From positions 1 through 8,472 of the forward strand of contig JAADFV010000054.1 of NCBI GenBank assembly GCA_013152695.1: a DNA stretch of 8,472 bases, in the 5' to 3' direction. Positions 1 to 7,300 of the stretch are shown here, in pieces. The notes below the pieces were generated by a model that did no database searches, had not been told where the DNA came from, and saw only the letters and a list, made by a program, of their open reading frames with translations. Position 1 is the stretch's first letter. Each line of letters starts with the position of its first letter. The DNA is from Chloroflexota bacterium (GTDB taxonomy: Bacteria; Chloroflexota; Anaerolineae; J102). A program made the position numbers and the translations under genes.

Positions 1-58
1 TGGAACCAACGCAAAAGCTGATGCAAAATCTTGACACCACCCCAGGGAAAAACATCTG

Positions 59-88
59 TGGACAGAACTTAACAATATAATGTATACT
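59..88 (+). promoter_or_regulatory. Candidate sigma70-type promoter
   Basis: TGGACA at 59-64 and TATACT at 83-88 each match the consensus hexamer at five of six bases, with an 18-nt spacer. A perfect TATAAT also occurs at 76-81, but no good -35 lies at the right distance from it; the exact TTGACA at 31-36 is much too far upstream. It would drive the repeat protein gene starting at 389, leaving a long leader. This is a motif match only. Confidence 0.4.
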
Positions 89-374
89 CTGTACCGTTGT
101 GTGTGTTCATTCTCAGCGTCACTCATCACCCTGAGGGCACAGTCTATGTCATGCCTCAAGATTTTTCCAGTGGTCATCGATGCAATGCGATGATCTCTTT
201 TATCCTGCAGTCTCGTGTGTTCTGGGGTCGTACCTGTATAGGGCAAGGTACGGGGAGGCTGTGTGGTGGTCGGAGTGTCTATCACTTCAGTTTATGCAAG
301 CGGCTCTCACAGGCCGAATTGAGTTTTGTCAAATCACATAGATTGTGCACATGCTCTGCCACAAAGCCTGCACC

Positions 375-383
375 GAGGAGGTG
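375..383 (+). promoter_or_regulatory. Strong Shine-Dalgarno site fixing the start at 389
   Basis: GAGGAGGTG is an almost complete anti-16S match and ends 5 nt before the ATG at 389. It is the reason for choosing 389 over the in-frame upstream start at 326. A second, weaker purine-rich site (AGGAAGGGA, 435-443) precedes an in-frame GTG at 452. Confidence 0.75.
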
Positions 384-388
384 TGAAG

Positions 389-2923
389 ATGTTTAGGCTC
401 GCAAAACGGGTTGTCAGCAACTGTGCAGCCCAACAGGAAGGGACAAGCGATGTGTTGCGTTTAAGACGCGTATGGCGTTGGACGCGGCAACTCTTGCTAG
501 TCGTCTTGGTGATCAGTTTCGCAACCATTTCATTACAGGCGAGCACCGAAGTGACCAAACTGGTTTCTATGCCCGCTTTCGGCGATGTCAAGGCAGATTA
601 CAAGGTGAGCCCTGATGGGCAATACGTGGTATACAGAGCCGATCAGGATACGGACGACGTTATCGAACTTTACAGCATTCCCCTGACTGGTGGCGTTCCT
701 ACCAAACTCAGCGGGCCTATGGTTGACAGCGGGGATGTATCCTCTTTCAAGATCAGCCCGGATAGCAGCCAGGTCGTCTATATCGCCGATCAGAACAAGG
801 ACGGCAAAGATGAACTGTTCAGCGTGCCTATCACCGGGCCTGCCAGTGCTGGCGCCACCATTAATCACACGCCGTTTTTTGGTTTCGACGACGTGTACGA
901 CTTTACAATCAGCCCCGATTCACAATGGGTGGTTTATCGAGCCCACTGGATCGATTCTTCTAATCTTCCTGACTTCAGTGCTGAGAAGATCATCGAATTA
1001 TATCGCGTGCCCATCGCCGGGGGCACGGTTGTAAAATTAGTAAACTTCGGCAGTTTCCTCAAATATAGTGATGTGTATGACTATGCCATCAGCCCTGACG
1101 GAGAGCGAATCGTGTACTTGGCCAATCAGGAAACGATTTATGCCGGTACGTTCCGCGTGCGCGAACTGTACAGCAAACCTCTCTTTGGACCAACAGGGAA
1201 TTGTGGGGCCGGGCCTGTTGATCAATGTCTTTTGACCACCACGACAAAACTCAATAAAACCCTTGCCGAAGGCGGCGATGTGATGAATTTTCAAGTCGCC
1301 CATAATGGTTCAAGGGTCGTTTATGCTGCTGATCAGGAAGCGGACAAAGTCTACGAGCTTTTCAGTGTTCCGCTAACAGGACCTGCCACTGCCGGGGTCA
1401 AGATCAGTGGTGCGCTGGCAACAGGCGGTATCGTGTGGCCTGGCTACAACATCAGTCCGGATAGCATCCGGGTGGTTTATCGTGCCGAACAGGATAATGA
1501 CAACGTAGTCGAGGTGTACAGTGTAGCCATCGCCGGTGCTTCCGGTTCCGACGTCAAGCTTAATCTGCCGTTGGTTTCTGGTGGCGCTGTATGGGGTTCA
1601 AGCATTGTTTTAGACAGCAGCCGAGCCCTCTATGCCGGCGATATCGAGACCGATAGCGTCGTTGAATTGTTCAGTGTGCCCATTACAGGGCCAGCCAGCG
1701 CCAGCATCAAGCTGAATTCCGCACTGGTTGCCGGTGGCAATGTGTTGATGTCGATGAGTCGTCCTGATGGCAGTCACGTTGTCTATATCGCCGATCAGGA
1801 TGCAGACAATGTGCAAGAGTTATACTGTGTACCTGCTGCCGGGCCTGCCAGCTCTGGCACGAAGATCAGCGCTCCCCAGATTTCCGGCGGAGACGTTGGT
1901 AACGCCCTCTTCAGCCCCCACAGCAACAAGGTCGTCTACCTGGCGGACCAGGACATCGACGATATCCATGAACTGTACGTCACCGAGTGTGGCGAGTCGC
2001 CGGGGCCGACGCCCACACATTCACCAACACCGTCCAAGCTCTTCTTACCGCTGATCCTGCAAACATGGCAACGCCCCGCCCCCGCACCGACAGCAACCAA
2101 CTCACCCACACCGACCATCACGCCGCCCCCAACCGTTACGCCGACACCCTCAGCAACACACACGCCTACCCCCACGCCTGAAGCGACCCTTACGCCCACC
2201 ATCACCCCCACCCCCACTGTTACACCCACCCCAACCGCTACGCCCGGCGGCATCCACGGCCAGGTGACGTACAACCATTTGCCTGCTGTCGGCATCGAAC
2301 TCCTGCTGCGCTTCTACAACGGTTCAAGCTGGTCCACCGCCTCCACCACCAGCACAGATGCCAACGGCCATTACGATTTCACCGGCGTGGCAGGTCTGAC
2401 GGGCGATCAAAAGATCTACGTTCGCTTCAACAATGGCTCCAATCCTAACTACGTTTCCGCCTGGTTCGCACCGACTATCACCTCCTACACCGGCGGCAGT
2501 TCTGTCTCCGGCGGTGATTTCGATATCGCTAATGTCCTGTTGCTCTCGCCAAATCCTGGATCCACTCTTCCCTTGCCTGTAACCTTCAATTGGCAGACAA
2601 GAGGGATGCCCACCGACACCTATCGCTGGTTCATGTTCGAACCGGGAACTTCAACAGGCTGGGTCACCAATGATTTGGGAGCCAGTGGTAGCTTCACGCT
2701 GAACAGTTTGCCCTCTGGCGCGGTTTACGATAAAGATTACGGGTGGGCTGTGCGCGTCTACAATGGCCCGGACAGCTACGGTACTTCCTACTACGCCCAT
2801 AAGATTACCTTTAGCTCCGGCATTGCTCATATGCCGGACGAAAACCTCCTCCCGATACCAATCACCGGCCTGTCTGACAGCTTCGAGCCACACCCACGGT
2901 TCGAGGAACAGCCAGACCGCTAA
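389..2923 (+). CDS. Secreted TolB/PD40-type beta-propeller repeat protein with Thr/Pro linker and C-terminal beta domains
   Basis: 844 residues from the ATG at 389. Residues 1-33 are basic and followed by a hydrophobic segment at 34-50 ending near Ala-Ser, which fits an export signal with an unusually long N-region. Residues about 64-533 hold nine repeats of the form [IV]SPDxxxVVYxADQDxDxxELYSVPxTG, typical of PD40/TolB-like propeller blades. The VVY strands lie at 80, 129, 181, 241, 310, 362, 413, 464 and 515. Residues 538-621 are a Thr/Pro-rich linker containing LFLPLIL (551-557). Residues 622-714 resemble a carboxypeptidase-regulatory/CNA-B-like fold, and about 715-810 look like an Ig/FN3-like sandwich. 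No C-terminal membrane anchor or sortase motif is visible. The protein probably works outside the membrane in binding or scaffolding; no catalytic motif is evident and the specific function is unknown. It appears to be a single-gene unit convergent with ppk2. An alternative GTG start at 452 would give a more normal signal peptide. Confidence 0.9.
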   Translation: MFRLAKRVVSNCAAQQEGTSDVLRLRRVWRWTRQLLLVVLVISFATISLQASTEVTKLVSMPAFGDVKADYKVSPDGQYVVYRADQDTDDVIELYSIPLTGGVPTKLSGPMVDSGDVSSFKISPDSSQVVYIADQNKDGKDELFSVPITGPASAGATINHTPFFGFDDVYDFTISPDSQWVVYRAHWIDSSNLPDFSAEKIIELYRVPIAGGTVVKLVNFGSFLKYSDVYDYAISPDGERIVYLANQETIYAGTFRVRELYSKPLFGPTGNCGAGPVDQCLLTTTTKLNKTLAEGGDVMNFQVAHNGSRVVYAADQEADKVYELFSVPLTGPATAGVKISGALATGGIVWPGYNISPDSIRVVYRAEQDNDNVVEVYSVAIAGASGSDVKLNLPLVSGGAVWGSSIVLDSSRALYAGDIETDSVVELFSVPITGPASASIKLNSALVAGGNVLMSMSRPDGSHVVYIADQDADNVQELYCVPAAGPASSGTKISAPQISGGDVGNALFSPHSNKVVYLADQDIDDIHELYVTECGESPGPTPTHSPTPSKLFLPLILQTWQRPAPAPTATNSPTPTITPPPTVTPTPSATHTPTPTPEATLTPTITPTPTVTPTPTATPGGIHGQVTYNHLPAVGIELLLRFYNGSSWSTASTTSTDANGHYDFTGVAGLTGDQKIYVRFNNGSNPNYVSAWFAPTITSYTGGSSVSGGDFDIANVLLLSPNPGSTLPLPVTFNWQTRGMPTDTYRWFMFEPGTSTGWVTNDLGASGSFTLNSLPSGAVYDKDYGWAVRVYNGPDSYGTSYYAHKITFSSGIAHMPDENLLPIPITGLSDSFEPHPRFEEQPDR
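578..1981 (+). repeat. Nine tandem PD40-like coding repeats, core period about 51 codons
   Basis: The spacing between the conserved VVY-type strands is 49, 52, 60, 69, 52, 51, 51 and 51 residues. The basic unit is therefore about 153 nt, with repeats 3 and 4 lengthened by insertions. Most units carry an acidic turn of the DQDxD type followed by ELYSVP or ELFSVP. The repeats are diverged in DNA sequence, so this is an old protein-level repeat rather than a recent tandem duplication. Confidence 0.85.
2000..2251 (+). repeat. Low-complexity Thr/Pro-coding tract (extracellular linker)
   Basis: This part of the repeat protein gene encodes residues 538-621, dominated by Thr-Pro dipeptides. The DNA is rich in ACxCC-type triplets and runs of C. 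The minus strand carries four G-runs (complement of 2205-2232) separated by 1, 9 and 1 nt, which fits the usual G-quadruplex pattern. Such linkers usually separate folded extracellular domains and can vary in length between strains. Confidence 0.8.
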
Positions 2924-2928
2924 GGCCC

Positions 2929-2960
2929 AAAAAAGGAGAGTCGGTGAATCGACTCTCCTT
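2929..2960 (-). terminator. Rho-independent terminator of ppk2, possibly bidirectional
   Basis: A perfect 11-bp stem (AAGGAGAGTCG at 2933-2943 paired with 2950-2960) closes a 6-nt loop. Read on the minus strand it ends in a run of six T (complement of 2929-2934), the classic intrinsic terminator form. It lies about 65 nt past the ppk2 stop and only 10 nt past the stop of the convergent repeat protein gene. The plus-strand side lacks a proper T-tract, so termination in that direction would be weaker. Confidence 0.85.
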
Positions 2961-3025
2961 CCATATCCCCTCGTCGGTACTGGCCTATGTCGGGCCGTGG
3001 CAGCGGCATTGGAGAAGCTGCCGAA

Positions 3026-3916
3026 TCAGTAGATTTCAGGCACAAATGTCTGGTAGTCCATGGGCGGACGCACATAGCTGGTCTTGTTTTTGCGCGGGGG
3101 CAGCTCAATGGGCTCGGGAGAGAGGTCTTCGTAAGGAATGAGGCTCAGCAAATGGCTGATGCAGTTGATCCGGGCCCGTTTTTTATCGTCGGAATTCACC
3201 ACATACCACGGTGCTTGCTTGATGTCGGTATAGGAGAACATGTCGTCTTTGGCCTTGGAATACTCGACCCAGCGGGCGCGTGATTCCAAATCCATGGGAC
3301 TGAGTTTCCAACGACGTACGGGATCCGATAACCGGGCGCGGAAACGATGCTCTTGCTCTTCATCGCTGACCGAGAACCAGTACTTGATCAGAATAATGCC
3401 CGAGCGCGCGAGCATACGTTCGAAATAGGGACACGAACGCAAAAACTCCCAGTACTCTTCATCCGTACAGAACCCCATCACCCGTTCGACCCCGGCACGA
3501 TTGTACCAACTACGGTCGAACAAAACCATTTCGCCGGCTGCGGGCAAATGGGCGACGTAACGCTGGAAATACCATTGTGTGCGTTCGCGCTCGGTGGGCG
3601 CCGGCAGCGCCACTACACGCACCACGCGGGGATTGAGCCGCTCGGTGATGCGCTTAATAACCCCCCCCTTGCCAGCGGCATCCCGGCCCTCGAAGATGAC
3701 GACGACTTTGAGCCCTTTGTGCTTAACCCATTCCTGCAATTTCACCAGCTCCCGCTGCAAGCAAGCCAGTTCTTTTTCGTATTGCTTCTTGTTGAGCTTT
3801 TTGCAGGCAGACGCCTCTGGCTCAGGCGCTGCGGGCGCGATTTCGCTTTCAGCCACAGAGAATTCAGCTTCAACGGCTGGCGTTTTCTGATGGTTGTTTT
3901 TCTTCTTTTTAGCCAT
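3026..3916 (-). CDS. ppk2: Polyphosphate kinase 2 (PPK2 family, class I-like)
   Basis: 296 residues. PPK2 enzymes transfer phosphate between inorganic polyphosphate and nucleoside diphosphates in the cytoplasm, and class I members mainly make ATP or GTP from ADP or GDP. Visible motifs are Walker A GRDAAGKG at 77-84 with Lys83, Walker B-type VLFDRSWYNR at 131-140 with Asp134, and the lid segment RRWKLSPMDLES at 201-212. The single P-loop kinase domain spans about 42-265 and looks intact. Residues 1-40 are a Lys-rich then Ala/Glu/Pro-rich extension, probably disordered. The ATG at 3916 is chosen because GGAGG at 3922-3926 lies 5 nt upstream; the in-frame GTG at 3928 would leave no room for it. 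A consensus promoter precedes the gene and a terminator follows it, so it is probably monocistronic. No ppk1 or exopolyphosphatase gene is in the window. Confidence 0.96.
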   Translation of the reverse strand: MAKKKKNNHQKTPAVEAEFSVAESEIAPAAPEPEASACKKLNKKQYEKELACLQRELVKLQEWVKHKGLKVVVIFEGRDAAGKGGVIKRITERLNPRVVRVVALPAPTERERTQWYFQRYVAHLPAAGEMVLFDRSWYNRAGVERVMGFCTDEEYWEFLRSCPYFERMLARSGIILIKYWFSVSDEEQEHRFRARLSDPVRRWKLSPMDLESRARWVEYSKAKDDMFSYTDIKQAPWYVVNSDDKKRARINCISHLLSLIPYEDLSPEPIELPPRKNKTSYVRPPMDYQTFVPEIY

Positions 3917-3921
3917 AAGCG

Positions 3922-3926
3922 CCTCC
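3922..3926 (-). promoter_or_regulatory. Ribosome binding site deciding the ppk2 start
   Basis: GGAGG on the minus strand lies 5 nt before the ATG at 3916 and overlaps the alternative GTG codon at 3928-3926, which argues against the longer reading. Confidence 0.7.
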
Positions 3927-3970
3927 ACACACAGGCCAGATGGTAGGAAAGTAACTTCTTACTGCTTGAG

Positions 3971-4000
3971 ATTATAAAAAACTGGACGACGACATGTCAA
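3971..4000 (-). promoter_or_regulatory. Consensus sigma70-type promoter of ppk2
   Basis: On the minus strand an exact TTGACA (4000-3995) and an exact TATAAT (3976-3971) are separated by 18 nt, with a T-run just before the -10. The expected transcription start is near 3964, giving a leader of about 48 nt. Both hexamers match perfectly, which is rare and predicts strong basal expression unless repressed. The palindrome GACATGTC overlaps the -35. Confidence 0.85.
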
Positions 4001-4037
4001 GTGCCGCTTGGCGGGGCTTCTCATCCCATTATTCGCC

Positions 4038-4058
4038 GTCATATGCTTCAGATATGAC
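4038..4058. promoter_or_regulatory. Inverted repeat upstream of the ppk2 promoter, possible operator
   Basis: GTCATAT (4038-4044) and ATATGAC (4052-4058) form a perfect 7-bp inverted repeat with a 7-nt spacer. Its near edge is about 38 bp upstream of the ppk2 -35 box, a position where an activator dimer could bind. No specific regulator family is recognised, and it could be chance. Confidence 0.35.
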
Positions 4059-4081
4059 AACGAATCAGGAGGATGGAACGA

Positions 4082-4267
4082 ATGGGTTTCCGGTGGTGGC
4101 AGTCCTTCCGACACCTCATGACGGTCGAAAGCGGGAACTCATTTTGGAATGATTCCTCAGCGTCGCCTGAACTGTACCCAGGCGGCAATTTGAATAGACC
4201 CATTTGGTCCAATCGCATCTCAGGGGGATCTCACCGTGACCCCCACGAAATCCAAAAGAGCCACTAA
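4082..4267 (+). CDS. Doubtful small ORF, 61 residues
   Basis: The ATG at 4082 follows a perfect AGGAGG (4067-4072) with a 9-nt gap, so translation is mechanically possible. The predicted peptide is rich in Trp, Ser, His and Asn, has no membrane segment or signal, and matches no family I know. No good plus-strand promoter is visible. It lies antisense to any read-through from the kinase gene. I list it because it is the only ORF with a good ribosome site in this gap; it is more likely not a gene. Confidence 0.2.
   Translation: MGFRWWQSFRHLMTVESGNSFWNDSSASPELYPGGNLNRPIWSNRISGGSHRDPHEIQKSH
4223..4244 (-). terminator. Weak hairpin downstream of the kinase gene
   Basis: GGGGG (4223-4227) can pair with CCCCC (4240-4244), and the intervening sequence can add three pairs (TCA with TGA). 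It lies about 65 nt past the kinase stop. No T-run follows it on the minus strand, so it is not a standard intrinsic terminator. It may only stabilise the 3' end. Confidence 0.2.
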
Positions 4268-4309
4268 TTTTTGCTGATCAATCGGGAGCTTTATTTTTCA
4301 GAATGGGCC

Positions 4310-7300
4310 TTATTGAGCCGCGGATGGCAGGGTGAAGTAGAATGTGGCGCCCTGTCCCAGCTCGGCTTCAGCCCAAACACGGCCACCATGCCGGGTGATG
4401 ATGCGCTGAACAATGGACAATCCCACACCAGTCCCCTCGAATTCTTCCTGGGAATGAAGTCGCTGGAATATCTCGAACAGTTTGTGGGCATACTGCATCT
4501 CAAAGCCGACGCCGTTGTCTTTGACGAAGGTAACGATTTCGCCATCTTCAATGGCATATCCGACTTGGATTGTGGGCGTTTCTTTTACCGAACTGAATTT
4601 GATGGCATTGGTCAACAGATTTATAAATACTTGCCTGATCAACGAAGCATCGCCCCAGGCTGGCGGCAGTTCTTGCACACTGAACCGAATCTTTGCTCGT
4701 TGCGCTTCATCGGTCAAATCGTCAAAGATCATACGGGCCAGATCGGCCAGATCTATTTGAGAAGGGGTGATTGCCTTACGCCCCACGCGCGAAAAAGCCA
4801 ACAGATCGTCGATCAATTGTCCCATGTGCTGCGTGTTACTGAGCACTACGTCGATCAGGCGGTTGGCCTCATCATCCAGTTGGTCCACATACTCGTCGGC
4901 AAGAATGCGTGAAAAGCCGTCGATGGCCCGCAAGGGGGCGCGCAGGTCGTGGGAGACGGAGTAGGAGAAAGATTCCAGTTCGCGATTGGCCTGCACCAAC
5001 TCGGCCGTGCGTGCGGCCACGCGTTGTTCCAGTTCCGCTTCGTGGCGTCGCAAATCGGCCAGCAGCAGGGCGTTCTGCAGGCCGACGGCCGCTTCGTTTG
5101 CCAGTGTTTCCAGAAAAGAGCGGCTGGCTGCAAAGTCGCGCCGGCTCACCGAGCCCAACCCAATCACGCCGATGACCTGCTTGCCAGCCAGCAACGGCAG
5201 GCCGGCAAAGGAGCGGATGCCGGCATCCATACATTCCTGCAGAGTGCAGCGCTGGTCCTGGAGAATATCCAGCGAGAAAACAGGCTTCCCTGACTGGGCC
5301 GCCAGGCCGCACAGACACCGTCCTTCATGATGCCGCTTTGCCTTGGAAACGGCAAACGGAATACCATTGCTGCGGTTGGCCAGCAAGTTCAGTTGCTCCC
5401 CTTCACGCAGATAGAACAGGGCCACATCCGATTGCAGAGCATCATGAATCACATTCAGCGTTGTGTCGGCCACATGGGAGGCGTCCTGCATGTTGCCGAG
5501 ACGCAGACTCAAGTGATGAATCTGTTGCAATTCCTGCAAGCCGTTCTCCAGCGCGCTGGCATGGCTCTCCAGCGCCTCATGCAACCGGGCCTGCTCCAGG
5601 GCGATGGCGATTGAATCAGCCACCTCCTGTCCCACTTCGATATCTTCGTCGGAGAAACCGTGAGGGTGGTCGAAAGCAAGGTTAAGGCTGCCGAGGAGAA
5701 CGCTTTGGAATCGTATGGGAATGCTGAAAGTACTACGCACCCCAACCTGCTGCAGGCGGGCTGTCATTCCCTCATACTCTCCCCTAGCAGCCAGATCATC
5801 TAAGCGGACGACCCTGCCTGCACGCAATCCCTCCACATCGATAAAGGCCGATTTGATGGGCACGCGGCTGGCGCCCCCGAAATCGTCTTTTAACACGCCG
5901 CGGGCATAGACGATAGCCTCACCTGTCACCTCATCGAACACGGCGATGCTCGTGCGAGAAGATGGAATCAGCTTATCCAACCTGACCAGGGTGGCATGCG
6001 AGATGTCGGCCACCGAATGCGCTTCCAGGATGGCGCCGTCGAGTTGGTGCAGGACCTCGAGCCGCTCCTGCGAGCGTTTCATTTCGTGCTCAGCCTGTTT
6101 GAGGTCGGTGATATCGAGGGTCGCCACCAGCACCAGACACGGTTTGGTGGCATTGCCGGTCCCTTTTTGACGGACGAAGCGCAGGTAGATATCCCGCACT
6201 TCTCCCTTCAAGGTTTTCACCTGCGTTTCCGCTTCGAAACGATCCCCTCCGGCCGCCAACACCAGGATTTCTTCCTGGAAGATACGGAATGAATCTTCTG
6301 TGCATATCCGGTACAGGCTTCCCAGCAGTTCTGGCTTATCCTTTGCCTGAAGCATATCCAGGGCAGCTTGATTGACATTGACGACATGCACGCGGCGGAG
6401 GCATTCCCGTAATGCTTCGGGGTGCGTTGCCAGATAAGTGCGTAGATCTTTCACACCGGAGGCGACGAGTGTGTTCACGTATTCCATCAGCTTGCTATAG
6501 CCTTCTTCCCATAAGGCGACAGGCGAGTTTTCGAACAAAGATCGATAGCGTTCCTCGCTGTCGCGCAGCTCACGGGTGCGGCGTCGCACCTCGACCAAAG
6601 AGACCAACCAGACCGCCAGCAGAAACAGGGCCATGACCGCCAATGCCAACAACAGGGGCTTCACCCAATCCGGCAGCACTACCGCCTCGGTGCTTGCTTC
6701 GGCGGCGCCCAAATACTCATCCAAAACCTGATAGTAAACAGAGCTATGGTCAGCTTTGAGCGCCTTCATCTCAGCATTGATGTGTCTGAGCAAGGCGGGC
6801 GTCAGGGGGCTCTCTTTGGGGAAAGCAAACATTAATTGGGCGGGTTGGAAGACAACAGGTGTGCGTACAACGTCGTATTTCTCCTCATTAAGGTTGCCAA
6901 AATCCTTATTGGTGACGCCTGCATCCACCTCTCCCTTTTCCAGAGCTGCAAACACCTGGTCATAGCTTCCCATTTCCACGAATGTGCTATGAAGCCCGAA
7001 TTGGGTGGCGAGGTCTTCGATACCTTCAGGGCCAGTCATATTGAAACTGCCCGCTAAACCGGCGATGGTTTTCCCCTCCAGATCCAGGATAGACTCGATC
7101 TGCGTGCCTTTGGCCGCGTACAGTCTACTCCAACTGAGAAGCACGGTTTCATCAGAGAAGGCATACTTCTGACTGCGGGACAGGGTCCAGGCCGTATCCG
7201 GCAGGATGTCGATCTCTGCCGTGGAGAGCTTCTGCAGGCACTCATCCCAAGTGCCATGCACCCATACGATTTGCCAACCTTCCCGATCTGCTATATGACG

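Larger units (their letters stand above)
1..388. other. Leader/intergenic region without a convincing gene
   Basis: No recognisable gene lies here. On the plus strand one frame is open from the window edge to a TAA at about 78-80. This could be the last 25 codons of an upstream gene, but the peptide is too short and unfamiliar to judge. A 99-codon frame at 97-396 has no Shine-Dalgarno sequence and runs over the start of the next gene, so I do not accept it. The region holds a candidate promoter at 59-88 and the strong ribosome binding site at 375-383. If that promoter is the real one, the downstream mRNA would have an untranslated leader of roughly 290 nt, long enough for a regulatory RNA, though I see no known riboswitch motif. 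Confidence 0.5.
3917..4309. other. Intergenic gap between the histidine kinase and ppk2
   Basis: A 393-bp gap between two minus-strand genes. It contains the ppk2 leader and promoter, an 8-bp palindrome (GACATGTC, 3991-3998) overlapping the -35 box, an inverted repeat at 4038-4058, a 6-bp stem (CGCCTG 4164-4169 with CAGGCG 4179-4184), a GC-rich hairpin at 4223-4244 and one doubtful small plus-strand ORF. No clear intrinsic terminator for the kinase gene is visible. The strong ppk2 promoter suggests the two genes are transcribed separately. Confidence 0.6.

Noticed and set aside
31..81. Promoter made of the exact TTGACA at 31-36 and the exact TATAAT at 76-81
   Set aside because: The two hexamers are 39 nt apart, far beyond the usable spacing of about 16-19 nt.
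326..388. Longer N-terminus for the repeat protein gene from an in-frame start at 326
   Set aside because: No ribosome site precedes 326, while GAGGAGGTG lies 5 nt before the ATG at 389; the extra 21 residues do not look like a signal.
97..396. 99-codon plus-strand ORF ahead of the repeat protein gene
   Set aside because: It has no Shine-Dalgarno site, the peptide resembles no family, and it runs over the strong ribosome site and start of the real gene at 389.
1936..2295. Minus-strand ORF of 119 codons rich in Val and Gly
   Set aside because: It is the antisense reading of the Thr/Pro repeat tract, whose low complexity keeps the opposite frame open.
2999..3022. GGCAGC/GCTGCC inverted repeat just past the ppk2 stop
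   Set aside because: The stem is short, the loop is 12 nt and no T-run follows; the much better terminator at 2929-2960 is close by.
3347..3946. 199-codon plus-strand ORF opposite ppk2
   Set aside because: It is a shadow frame of the clearly identified ppk2 gene, with no recognisable domain.
4271..4912. 213-codon plus-strand ORF opposite the kinase core
   Set aside because: It overlaps the HisKA-HATPase coding region, whose motifs are unmistakable on the minus strand; the plus-strand peptide has no known motif.
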